Assembly (NCBI GenBank): GCA_963727495.1
Contig: CAVSGQ010000006.1
Coordinates: 930,001 to 994,000 of the forward strand
Direction of reading: 5' to 3'
From: Actinophytocola sp963727495
GTDB lineage: Bacteria; Actinomycetota; Actinomycetes; Mycobacteriales; Pseudonocardiaceae
Length of the DNA stretch: 64,000 bases
Position numbers and translations under genes: made by a program. Numbering within the stretch: position 1 is the stretch's first letter; each line of letters begins with the position of its first letter. A model generated the notes under the pieces. It worked only from the letters and a program-made list of their open reading frames with translations, did no database searches and was not told the origin of the DNA. Below, one piece after another: positions 54,919 through 63,719 of the stretch.

Positions 54919-56117
54919 GGCTGCCACGTGGCCTTGGTGTCGTCCCCCTTTTCCTCCTCGGTCTCCGCGGTCTCCGGCGCCGTGGTCTCCGGCTGGTGCA
55001 GCACGTCGATCTCGTCCGGGTCCGTCTCGTCCTCGTGCAGCAGCGACTTGATGCCCGCGTTGAGCACGGCCAGCAGGGGCACGGCGAGCAGCGCGCCCGC
55101 GATGCCGGCCGCGATCAGGCCGGCGGCGATGGCCAGCACCACGGCCAGCGGGTGCAGCCGCACCGCGCGGCCGAGCAGCAACGGCTGCAGCACGTGGCTC
55201 TCCAGCTGCATCACGCCGATCACGATGCCGAGCACGATCAGCGCCGCGATGAACCCGTTCGCCACCAGCGCGATCAGCACGGCGACCGTGCCGGCCACGA
55301 AGGCACCGATGATCGGCACGAACGCCGACAGGAACACCAGGGCGGACAGCGGGATCACCAGCGGCACGCCGACCACCGCGATGCCGATGCCGATGCCGAC
55401 CGCGTCGACCAGCGCCACCGCCGCGGTCGCCCGCACGTAGCTGACCAGGGCGGCGAACCCGCGCCGGCCGGCCACGTCCACGCGGTTGCGGACCCGGGCC
55501 GGCACGCCGCGGGCGACGAACGTCCAGATGCCCCCGCCGTCGTAGAGGAAGAAGATCAGCACGAAGATCGTGAGCAGCAGCCCGGTGAGGATCTCGCCGA
55601 TGGTCGTCGCGGTGGTGATCGCGCCCTGGGTGATCGCCGCCTGGTTGTCCTGGATCGCGCCGATCGCGTTGTCGATGATGTCCTGGATCTGCGTCTTCTG
55701 CAGGTGCAGCGGCCCCGTGGTGAGCCAGTCGCGGATCTGGTCGAGCGAATCGGACACCTGCTGCTGCAGCTGCGGCAGCCCGTTGGTGAACGTGATGATC
55801 ACGAACGTGATCAGGCCGCCGAGCACCGCGATGCCCGCGACCAGGACGATCGCCGCGGCCGGGCCACGCGGCACGCCCGCCTTCGACAGCCGGTCGACGC
55901 CCGGCGCCATCAGGGCGGCGAGCAGCAGGGCGATCGCGATCGGGATGAGGACCTGGGAGAAGTAGCCGGCCAGCCACACGATCACGTACAGGGCCGCGAT
56001 CACGACGATGAACCGCCACGCCAGCGCCGCGCCGACGCGCAGCCCGGTGGGTACCAGCTCCGTGACGTCGGCAGGGGGCTTGCGCGGGGCCTTGCCCGCG
56101 CGGCGAGTTGTGGTCAC
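54915..56117 (-). CDS. AI-2E family transporter
   Basis: A 400-residue membrane protein of the AI-2E/UPF0118 family with about eight helices: VIVWLAGYFSQVLIPIAIAL, then GFAALVSYVRATAAVALVDA and SAFVPIIGAFVAGTVAV with the family-typical PxxG patterns. Members export varied small molecules or ions; quorum signal transport is only one proposed role. The C-terminal 40 residues are acidic and unstructured. It is translationally coupled to the kinase, suggesting the two-component system senses or tunes its function. Confidence 0.88.
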   Translation of the reverse strand: MTTTRRAGKAPRKPPADVTELVPTGLRVGAALAWRFIVVIAALYVIVWLAGYFSQVLIPIAIALLLAALMAPGVDRLSKAGVPRGPAAAIVLVAGIAVLGGLITFVIITFTNGLPQLQQQVSDSLDQIRDWLTTGPLHLQKTQIQDIIDNAIGAIQDNQAAITQGAITTATTIGEILTGLLLTIFVLIFFLYDGGGIWTFVARGVPARVRNRVDVAGRRGFAALVSYVRATAAVALVDAVGIGIGIAVVGVPLVIPLSALVFLSAFVPIIGAFVAGTVAVLIALVANGFIAALIVLGIVIGVMQLESHVLQPLLLGRAVRLHPLAVVLAIAAGLIAAGIAGALLAVPLLAVLNAGIKSLLHEDETDPDEIDVLHQPETTAPETAETEEEKGDDTKATWQP

Positions 56118-56415
56118 CTTCGAACGTTATCGAGGGAATCGGACGTTCGGCAGGCGATCGCGTGGCGGAGCGCCACGAAGTCGGCCTGTGGACAGTGTCT
56201 CGTTCGCATGGCGCTCCTCCTGTGCTGACTACGTCATGTGACGTGTGGACACACTCTGTGTTCGTCACACGATCAGGGGTTTACCCCGACTTGGGCGTGC
56301 GATGCGCGCCGCCCGGATGAAAACCTCACTGCTGCACGGCCCGCCGGAACCGAACGTGAGCGCACGAGTGCGCAACGTTCGCGGCGGAGCTCCCCGACCC
56401 AGGCGAGGATTCTTG
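56118..56415 (+). promoter_or_regulatory. Divergent promoter gap with palindromes
   Basis: ACGTCATGTGACGT (56231-56244) is a 6+6 palindrome, followed by GTGTGGACACAC (56243-56254) and TGTGTTCGTCACAC. This small-palindrome cluster suggests one or more dimeric regulators acting on the secreted-protein genes or the AI-2E gene. No -10/-35 pair could be fixed. Confidence 0.45.
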
Positions 56416-57246
56416 GTGGATCAGGCGACCAGCAGTGTGCGGGAGACGGCCGCGTTCGCGCGGCGCGTCGTCCTGCGCACGTTGACGGTCGTGGGCGGCG
56501 CCGCCGCCGGAACCGCCATCGCCTGGTGCCTGTCCACGGCCGCCGCGTCCGCCGACACCGGGGACATCACCGACATCACCGACCTCGGCACGCCGCAGAC
56601 CTCCGCGATCCCGGTCGTCGAGACGATCGTCTCGCCGGTCTCCGGGACGCTGGCCTCGGTCGCCGACCGGCTGCCGGACCCGCCCCGGGCGGACCCCCTG
56701 GAGCAGCTGGGCGAGCGGGTCGAGAAGGCCGCGAACAGCGTCACCGAGCGGGCGAAGGAGCAGCTGCCCGAGTGCGCCGGCCCGCTGTGCGGGCTCGACG
56801 GCCTCGGCCGCAGCGAGGCGCCGGCGCCGGGTGACCGGACCGGTCTCGGCCGGTCCGACAGCCCGTCACCCGCGCCGGCCGCCGCGCCCGCGACACCCCC
56901 GGCACGGTCCGCAGCGCCCGCCGGGACCGCCGATCCGGGTGCCGACCCGGACGACACGGCAGAGCGCACCGCGACCGGTCGCGCGTACTCGGGCGGCATG
57001 TCCCGGCGTGGCTCACCAGCGCCGGGCGTGCCGTCCCTCCCCGACTTCCCGAACTGGCCGGCTCCGGCCGCGCCCCCCGCACCGGGCCACAACGGCTCCA
57101 CCGCCGGCCCGGCCGACTCGTCCCTGTTCGCGGCGCTGCCGTGGCAGGACCGCACCCCGGCGCTCGTGCGCGGTCTGACCGTGCCGGCGACCGAGGTGGT
57201 CACCGTCGGGCGCGTCGGCGCCCAGCCTGGCGTCACCCCTGACTGA
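56416..57246 (+). CDS. Secreted Pro/Ala-rich protein of unknown function
   Basis: From GTG 56416 (after CGAGGAT) it has 276 residues: a long twin-basic-like signal region (AFARRVVLRTLTVVGGAAAG and cleavage likely near STAAASADTG), a stretch with SGTLASVADRLPDPPRADPLEQ and amphipathic KAANSVTERAKEQLPECAG. It has a single close Cys pair (PECAGPLCGL), then more than 100 residues of disordered Pro, Ala, Gly and Ser ending VGAQPGVTPD. I do not recognise a family. The frame is open upstream to 56245. Its location before the repeat protein in the same direction suggests shared cell-surface function. Confidence 0.7.
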   Translation: MDQATSSVRETAAFARRVVLRTLTVVGGAAAGTAIAWCLSTAAASADTGDITDITDLGTPQTSAIPVVETIVSPVSGTLASVADRLPDPPRADPLEQLGERVEKAANSVTERAKEQLPECAGPLCGLDGLGRSEAPAPGDRTGLGRSDSPSPAPAAAPATPPARSAAPAGTADPGADPDDTAERTATGRAYSGGMSRRGSPAPGVPSLPDFPNWPAPAAPPAPGHNGSTAGPADSSLFAALPWQDRTPALVRGLTVPATEVVTVGRVGAQPGVTPD

Positions 57247-57450
57247 CTGAGCGGCGCGACCGGCCGGGGCACCCGAGTGCCCGCAGCCGGGTGCACCGCG
57301 GCCACGTGCCGCCCAGGTGCCGCGCCTCATACCGCGGGCCCGTCCCGCTCCCCCGACCCGGGTGGCCGCCTGCCCCGGCGCGTCCCACGTCGACGCGTCC
57401 CGGCCACCCGCCACAACCCCCTAGAGGGAATACGAAAGGAGCATCACACG

Positions 57451-60400
57451 ATGCAAACCTGGGCGAAGCGGGGTCTCCAGACCGCGCTAGTCACCGGTGG
57501 TTTGCTGATGCTGGGTACCGGCATCGCTTCTGCCGACGAGGACGTCAACCCGGACCGACCGGCATCGCCGCTCGACGGGTCCATCCGCGTCCCCGTCCAC
57601 CTGGACAACAACGCGCTCGGCACCCCGATGGGCCAGAAGGACCTCCCGAGCCTCGACCGCGAGCTGCGGATCGACGTCGCCGACCTGGCCGGCGCCGTGC
57701 CGATGGCCGGCAGCGCCACACCGGCCGTCGCGCCGGTGGTCGGCCAGGCACAGGACGTCGCGGCCCCGGTCACCGGCATGGCGTCCCGCCAGGCCAACCC
57801 GGCCCTGGGCGACGTCGCCGGGCAGGCCCGGCCGGTCACCGACCGCGCCGACTCGCTGACCGGCAAGGTCAACACCACCACCGAGCGGGCGGACGTCCCG
57901 CCCGTGCCCGAGCTGCCGACGCTGTCGATCCCCGACACGGACGGCGCGTTCGAGGGCAACCGCGTGGACGGCGACCTGGTCGTCCCGGTCGACATCTCCG
58001 GCAACGCGATCGCCCTGCTGGGCGAGGCGACCGTGGACAACGACTCCGCGCAGTCCTACAGCGACTCCGAGACCGTCACCACCGACGGCTCGGGGCAGTT
58101 CCTCTCGGGCAACGTGGTCGACCTCGACTGGGCGCTCCCGGTGCAGATCACCGGCAACGCCATCTCCGGCCTGGGCACCGCCTCCTCGACGAGCACCGCG
58201 ACCCAGGACACGTCCGTCACCAGCGACGTCACCACCGACGGCAGCGACGGCCTGCTGTCCGGCAACGTGCTGGCCGGCCACTGGGCCACCCCGCTGCAGG
58301 TGACCGGCAACGCGATCGCCGGCGCCGGCAGCTCGGAGACCGACTCGACGGCCGACACCGTCGCCAGCTCGGGCGGCACCGTGCTCACCTCCGGTGAGGA
58401 CGGCGCCGGCTCCGGCAACATCGCCGGAGTCCCGCTCGCCACCCCGGTCGAGGTCAACGGCAACGCGATCTCCGGTGCGGGCAACGCGGACGCCACGTCG
58501 GTGTCGTCGGCCACCGCGACCGCCGGCGCGCTGCGGGACGGCCTCTACAACGTGCCGACCTACCTGGAGACGAGCGGGGAGTCGGCGCTGGGCTCCGGCA
58601 ACATCGCCGAGACCCCGGTGAGCGGGCCGCTGATGCTGCTGTGCGGCAACGCGGGCACGCTCGTGGGCACGGCGACGGCGGACTGCACGAGCACGACCAC
58701 CACCACGGCGGGCGGCACCACCCGCAGCTCCGGCGCGGACTCGATCCTGTCCGGCGCCGGCGCCACCAGCCCGGTGGCGGTGCCGATCGAGGGCTTCGGC
58801 AACGCCGCGGCCGGCGTGGGCTCCGCCGAGGCGGTGGCCGACAACACGGTCACCCCGATCGCCGGCGGCGACTCCTACACCCGCGGGCACGACAGCATCG
58901 CGGGCGGCACGGTGGCCAGCGTCGCGCCGAGCGGGCCGATCGACGTGTTCGGCAACGCCGCGGCCGCCGCCGGCTCCGCGGCCGCCACCGCCAGCCAGGT
59001 CGCCAACCTGGGCACCAGCGGCCACGTCGGCACCACCGGCGACAGCTCCGTGGGCGGCGGCAACATGGCCACCGTCCCGGTCGTCACCCCGGTCGAGGGC
59101 TTCGGCAACGTGGCGGGCGCGATCGGCGGCGCGGAGGCCTCCGCCACGGAGGTCAAGACGACCGCCGACAACGGTGGCGGCGGCAGCACCGCCGACGACA
59201 ACGGGGTCCTGGCGTCCAACAACGTGACCGCCCCGGTCGCGAGCGCCGTGCAGGCGTTCGGCAACGGCGCGGGCGCGGTGGCGTTCACCGACTCCTACGC
59301 GGACACCGACACCGAGATCCAGTCCGGTGGCGACGCGGAGGCCACCGGTGCGGCCGCCACCGGCTCGGGCAACATCGCCCAGGCGCCGGTCGCGCTGCCC
59401 GCGCAGGTGTTCGGCACCGGCGCGAGCGTCCTGGCCGGCGGTCACCAGACCGCGGTCAACAACACCGGCATGTACGCCGGCGGCGACGCGATGACCGAGG
59501 GCCAGGACGGGCTGCTCGCCGGCAACGTGGTCTCCGGGCCGGTCGGCTCGGCGGCCCAGACGTTCGGCGAGTCGGCGGCGGTGCTCGGCGCCAACCAGGC
59601 GGACGCCTCCTCGGGCACCACCTCCGTGGCGGGCGGCGACGTCGACACCGACGGCACCTCCGGTCTCGGCACGGGCAACGTGGTGAGCCCGCAGGCACTG
59701 CCGGTGGCGCAGAGCTTCGCGGCCGTGGCGTCGGGGCTCGGCGGGGTCAACTCGTCGACGGCGGACAACACGTCCACCGCGTCCTCCGGCGGCGACATCA
59801 CCACCGCGGGCGACGAGGGCTTCCTCGCCGGCAACCTGCTCGACGTGCCGGCCGGCGTGGTCGCGCAGCCGTTCGGCGACGCGGTCGCCGCGATCGGCAG
59901 CCACTCCGAGGCGGCCGGCGACAACGTGAGCGACGCCTCGGCGGGTGGCACGTCCACCACGAGCGGCGAGGCGGGCTCGCTGTCCGGCATCGACGGCACG
60001 ATCCCGATCGGCGCCGACGCGCCGATCTACGACGTGCCGGCCGAGGTGCTCGCCGAGGCGATGACCGACTCGTACGACAGCAGCGACCTGTCGGTCGGCG
60101 AGGACGCGGCACAGCTGAACGTCCCGGTGACCGGCGGCCTGTCGCCGACCGAGCTGCCGTCTCTGTCCAGCTCGAGCCGCTCGATGCGGCGCGGCGTCAC
60201 GACGCCGGCCGACGGCATCATCCCGGACGCCGGCGTGTTCAGCGGCGTGCTCGACGGGGTCACCGGCGGGATGCCCGCGAACCGGGTGCTGCCCTCCCCG
60301 CTGCCCCGCGCGGCCGCGGGCAACCCGTTCCAGTCGGTCAGCGGTGACCTGTTCGGCGCCGCCACGGGCCAGTCGGTGAACGTGCCGGGCGGCCTGCCGG

Positions 60401-60732
60401 TGGGCGGCGGCCTGCCGACCGCCGGGCTGCCCGCGGTGCCCGCGGTGCCGGGTCTGCCGGCCCTGCCGGCCCTGCCGGGCGGGCTGGGCGGCGTCTCCAC
60501 TCAGATGCCGGGCCTCCCGGCGGTGCCCGACGTCGCCGCACCCACCGCGGTGCTGCCGGCCGTGCCCGCGGTCGGCGCGGTGCCGGCCGTGCAGGCCCCG
60601 ACGCTGGACGCCCTGCCGGTGGCCACGCCGGCGATGCCCGGCCTGGACTCCACGTCGGCGATGAACGACGCCTCGCTGTCCGCCACCCGGGCGGCGCTGG
60701 CCAACCTGTTCGCCGTCAGGCCGATGGGCTGA
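57451..60732 (+). CDS. Large secreted protein with about 13 tandem chaplin-like repeats
   Basis: A 1093-residue secreted protein. A signal peptide (MQTWAKRGLQTALVTGGLLM, cleaved near ASADED) is followed by about 140 Ala/Pro-rich residues. Residues 168-843 hold roughly 13 repeats of 50-52 residues. Each opens with SGN(I/V) and then P-x-x-V-x-GNAIxGxG, for example LLSGNVLAGHWATPLQVTGN and GSGNIAGVPLATPVEVNGNA; a Ser/Thr/Asp-rich spacer follows. This is the Streptomyces chaplin layout (SGN...VxVCGN...G). The only two cysteines I see, Cys398 and Cys412 in repeat five, fall at the chaplin CGN position. The C-terminal third is Pro/Val/Leu-rich (LPAVPAVPGLPALPALPG). There is no sortase motif. A hydrophobic, possibly amyloid-forming surface layer is inferred. 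ATG 57451 follows AAAGGAG. Confidence 0.75.
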   Translation: MQTWAKRGLQTALVTGGLLMLGTGIASADEDVNPDRPASPLDGSIRVPVHLDNNALGTPMGQKDLPSLDRELRIDVADLAGAVPMAGSATPAVAPVVGQAQDVAAPVTGMASRQANPALGDVAGQARPVTDRADSLTGKVNTTTERADVPPVPELPTLSIPDTDGAFEGNRVDGDLVVPVDISGNAIALLGEATVDNDSAQSYSDSETVTTDGSGQFLSGNVVDLDWALPVQITGNAISGLGTASSTSTATQDTSVTSDVTTDGSDGLLSGNVLAGHWATPLQVTGNAIAGAGSSETDSTADTVASSGGTVLTSGEDGAGSGNIAGVPLATPVEVNGNAISGAGNADATSVSSATATAGALRDGLYNVPTYLETSGESALGSGNIAETPVSGPLMLLCGNAGTLVGTATADCTSTTTTTAGGTTRSSGADSILSGAGATSPVAVPIEGFGNAAAGVGSAEAVADNTVTPIAGGDSYTRGHDSIAGGTVASVAPSGPIDVFGNAAAAAGSAAATASQVANLGTSGHVGTTGDSSVGGGNMATVPVVTPVEGFGNVAGAIGGAEASATEVKTTADNGGGGSTADDNGVLASNNVTAPVASAVQAFGNGAGAVAFTDSYADTDTEIQSGGDAEATGAAATGSGNIAQAPVALPAQVFGTGASVLAGGHQTAVNNTGMYAGGDAMTEGQDGLLAGNVVSGPVGSAAQTFGESAAVLGANQADASSGTTSVAGGDVDTDGTSGLGTGNVVSPQALPVAQSFAAVASGLGGVNSSTADNTSTASSGGDITTAGDEGFLAGNLLDVPAGVVAQPFGDAVAAIGSHSEAAGDNVSDASAGGTSTTSGEAGSLSGIDGTIPIGADAPIYDVPAEVLAEAMTDSYDSSDLSVGEDAAQLNVPVTGGLSPTELPSLSSSSRSMRRGVTTPADGIIPDAGVFSGVLDGVTGGMPANRVLPSPLPRAAAGNPFQSVSGDLFGAATGQSVNVPGGLPVGGGLPTAGLPAVPAVPGLPALPALPGGLGGVSTQMPGLPAVPDVAAPTAVLPAVPAVGAVPAVQAPTLDALPVATPAMPGLDSTSAMNDASLSATRAALANLFAVRPMG
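57952..59990 (+). repeat. Protein-level tandem repeat array, about 13 units of about 155 bp
   Basis: Units begin at SGN-type tripeptides (EGN, LSGN, GSGN, GGGN, LAGN, GTGN) and recur every 50-52 codons. They diverge at the DNA level, so the array is old. Early units (1-4) keep GNAI; later ones (9-13) drift to FGxxA. Confidence 0.75.
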
Positions 60733-60745
60733 CCGGACCGGTGAG

Positions 60746-60780
60746 GAGGGGCCCGGGAGCGGCACGCTCCCGGGCCCCTC
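60746..60780 (+). terminator. Terminator after the repeat-protein gene
   Basis: GAGGGGCCCGGGAGC pairs perfectly with GCTCCCGGGCCCCTC over a GGCAC loop, 14 bases after the stop codon. There is no U-run. Confidence 0.85.
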
Positions 60781-60801
60781 GCCGTGGGTAGCCTCGCCAC
60801 C

Positions 60802-61353
60802 GTGGGCCGCTCCTGCCGCGACGACCTCGTCGACCTGTCCGACTACGCCTGGCACCGTCTCGAGCGGCGGATGGCCGGGCTCACCGACGCCGAGTACCTC
60901 TGGGAGCCGGTGGCGGGTTGCCGCACCGTCCGGCGCGGCGCGGACGGCACGTTCCGCTCCGACGGTCCCGCCGGCCCGGGCGATGCCGCCACCTTCACCA
61001 CGCTGGCCTGGCGCCTGTGCCACATCGCCGGCCTGCTGCGCGAGGACCGCAACGGCCCGTGGCTCGGCCGGCCCGCGCCGCCACCCCGCGAGCAGCCCGG
61101 CGACCCGGGGACCGCCGCGGACGCGCTGGCCGCGCTCGACGAGGCGCACCGATGCTGGCGGGACGTCCTGGCCGGCACCACCGACGAGTCGCTCGGCCTG
61201 CCGATCGGCCCGATCGCCGGTCACTACCGCGAGTCCACCCGCCGCTCGTTCGCCCTGCACGTCATCGACGAGCTCGTCCACCACGGCGCCGAGGCGGCAC
61301 TGCTCCGCGACCTGTACGCGGCCCGGCCGCTCAGCCCTGAGCCAGGTCGGTGA
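60802..61353 (+). CDS. DinB-like (YfiT/DUF664 type) putative metal-binding protein
   Basis: From GTG 60802 it has 183 residues forming a helical bundle of DinB type. The three metal ligands are expected as His residues in LCHIAGLLRED, in the central helix and in LHVIDELVHHGAEAALLRDL. Family members are often thiol-dependent transferases acting with mycothiol or bacillithiol; in actinobacteria mycothiol would be the cofactor, which is family inference. GTG 60784 six codons earlier is an alternative but overlaps the terminator. It converges with dnaB and overlaps its 3' end by 23 bases. Confidence 0.82.
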   Translation: MGRSCRDDLVDLSDYAWHRLERRMAGLTDAEYLWEPVAGCRTVRRGADGTFRSDGPAGPGDAATFTTLAWRLCHIAGLLREDRNGPWLGRPAPPPREQPGDPGTAADALAALDEAHRCWRDVLAGTTDESLGLPIGPIAGHYRESTRRSFALHVIDELVHHGAEAALLRDLYAARPLSPEPGR

Positions 61354-63719
61354 AGCGCGAGTAGTGCAGCTGGTGGGCCACGGTCACCGTGGTGGTCGGG
61401 CCCGCCCGGTGCTTGGCCAGGATCAGGTCGGCCTCGCCCGCCCGCGGGTCGTCGCGCTCCCAGGCGTCCGGGCGGTGGATGAGGATCACCATGTCGGCGT
61501 CCTGCTCCAGGGAGCCGGACTCGCGCAGGTCGGCCAGCATCGGGCGCTTGTCGGTGCGCTGCTCGGGACCGCGGTTGAGCTGGCTGATCGCCACCACCGG
61601 CACCTCGAGCTCCTTGGCCAGCAGCTTGAGCTGGCGGGAGAACTCGGAGACCTCCTGCTGGCGGGACTCGACCCGCTTGCCGGAGGTCATCAGCTGCATG
61701 TAGTCGACCACGATCAGCTTCAGGTCGTGGCGCTGCTTGAGGCGCCGGGCCTTGGCGCGGATCTCCATCATCGTCATGTTCGGCGAGTCGTCCACGAACA
61801 TCGGCGCCTCGCTGACCTCGCTCATCCGCCGGGCCAGCCGGGTCCAGTCGTCGTCGGTCATCCGGCCGCCGCGCATGTCGGCCAGGCGGATCTTGGCCTC
61901 CGCGGACAGCATGCGCATGACGATCTCGGTCCGGCTCATCTCCAGCGAGAAGATGACGCTGGTCATGCCGTGCCGCACCGAGCAGGACCGGGAGAAGTCC
62001 AGGCCCAGGGTCGAGTTGTGGGTGGGGATCATCGACCGGCCGGCCAGGTAGAGGTGGTCGGCCGCGTCCACCTCGACGCACCGCACCGGCACGCTCGGCA
62101 CGGGACGCACGTCCACGATGTGGCGGGAACCGGTGCGTGCCGGATTCCCGCCCCGGTGGCGCTGCTTGTGCAGCAGGCGCTTTCGCTCGAGCCGGAACAC
62201 GTCGTCCTCGGTGCCGAACGTGATCGTGTGCGCCGTCGAGGAGCGTCCGTTCACCCTCTCGGTGGTCGACGAGCACCGGTATCCGAGGCTGACGATCAGT
62301 TCGCAGGTGTCCTCCGCCAGCCGCTGGTTGGCGACGGAGAGCCGTACGGCGCCGGTCCGGCCGGACCGTGCCGCCCGCGTCGAGCAGACCGGCGAGCAGC
62401 GCACGGCGCTGGGCTTCCCCGGCACGCAGGTAGTCGACGGGAATCCGCTTGTCGCCGGGCACGTCCACGGTGCGGAGGACGGCACCCACCGGCCCGTGGT
62501 GATCGCGACGGAGGTCGCCCCGGGGGAGGACCGTCAGCCCCTCTTCCTCGATGTGCCAGACGATCTCCGGGTCCGAGGTCGTGATTCGGGCGCCGGCCGA
62601 GTGGCCGTCGCCGAGCCATACGCCGAGCGTGTACGGCGGCAGCGGCAGGTCGCGCTCCGGTAGGTCCAGCGGCTCGGCGTTGGTGATCGAGTGGGTCGGC
62701 CCGCGGTCGGCGGTGTCACGGCGGAGCTCCGCGGTGGTCCGCACCGCGGCGACCGTGCTCCGGTCCTGCTGCCGGTCGCCCACCACCGACGCTGCCCGCG
62801 CGGACCGGCGTGATGCCCGGGTCTCGGTCAGCCACTGGTGCTCGGCGTCGGCGACGACGACCGTGCCGTCGGAGAACTCGACCTCGAAACAGGGGCGGTC
62901 GTGCATCACCTCGGTGGCAGCGACGACGCGGGTGGGGCGCCCGTCCGCCCCCATCAGGTGGTCGCCCACCTCGACGGCACCCATGGTCGTCCACCCGGTG
63001 GACGTCGCCAGCGGGGTGTCCAGGGCCAGCGCCTTTCCGATGCCGGGGCGGGCGGCGACGATCACCATCTGTCCCGGGTGCAGCCCGTTGGTCACCGCGT
63101 CCAGGTCCTCGAAGCCCGTCGGCACCCCGAGCGAGGAGCCGCCGCGCGAGGCGATGGCGTCGATCTCGTCCATCGTCGGCTGCAGCAGTTCCTCGAGCGC
63201 GACGTAGTCCTCGCTCATCCGCCGCTCGGTGACCTCGTAGATCGACGACTGCGCGCGGTCGACCACCTCGTTGACGTCCGCGCCCTCGGCGCCGGCGTAG
63301 CCCAGCTGCACGATCCTGGTGCCGGCCTCGACCAGCCTGCGCAGGATCGCCTTCTCCGCGACGATCTCCGCGTAGTACCCGGCGTTGGCCGCGGTGGGCA
63401 CGGCGGCGATCAGCGTGTGCAGGTAGGGCGCGCCGCCGACCCGGCGCAGCTCCCCCCGCCGCTCCAGCTCGGCCGACACGGTGACCGCGTCGGCGGGCTC
63501 GCCGCGGCCGTACAGGTCGAGCACGCAGTCGTAGACCGCCTGGTGCGCGGGCCGGTAGAAGTCGCCGGGGCGCAGCACCTCGACGACGTCGGCGATGGCG
63601 TCCTTCGACAGCATCATGCCGCCGAGCACGCTCTGCTCCGCGGCGAGATCCTGGGGCGGCTGCCGGTCGAGCGCACCTTCCGCGGGGGCTGCGGACGGAC
63701 GGTCATCGGTCAACGCCAC
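61331..63719 (-). CDS. dnaB: Replicative DNA helicase DnaB, interrupted by an intein; one frameshift
   Basis: The hexameric replicative helicase. Extein residues 1-229 include the N-terminal domain (DLAAEQSVLGGMMLSKDAIA) and FEDLDAVTNGLHPGQMVIVA up to the P-loop ARPGIGK. The sequence then enters an intein and returns as STLGLDFSRSCSV, so the insertion is between Lys229 and Ser of the Walker A. The C-terminal part has SLEMSRTEIVMRMLSAEA, IVVDYMQLMTSG and SGSLEQDADMVILIHR. The spliced product would be 456 residues. One extra base near 62354, inside the intein, breaks the frame as given. Without splicing the helicase would be inactive. Confidence 0.96.
62015..63032 (-). other. Class 3 intein in DnaB with degenerate LAGLIDADG endonuclease
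   Basis: About 339 residues after removal of one extra base near 62354. It begins Ala (ALALDTPLATSTGWTT), not Cys or Ser, and ends IPTHN before Ser. The three class 3 residues are present: Trp in block B (DAEHQWLTETR), Cys in block F (VRCVEVDAADH) and Thr in block G (IPTHN). The inserted endonuclease shows LGVWLGDGHS and ALLAGLLDAGGTV; the second motif reads DAGG where DADG is expected, so one catalytic Asp looks lost. It belongs to the mycobacterial DnaB-type insertion at the P-loop. Confidence 0.92.

Noticed and set aside
57952..59990. CRISPR-like or DNA tandem array
   Set aside because: The periodicity is at protein level with diverged DNA; there are no identical direct repeats with spacers.
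57487..61284. 1265-residue minus-strand open frame opposite the repeat protein
   Set aside because: The plus-strand protein has a signal peptide, ribosome binding site and regular repeats; the reverse frame is an Arg/Gly-rich shadow.
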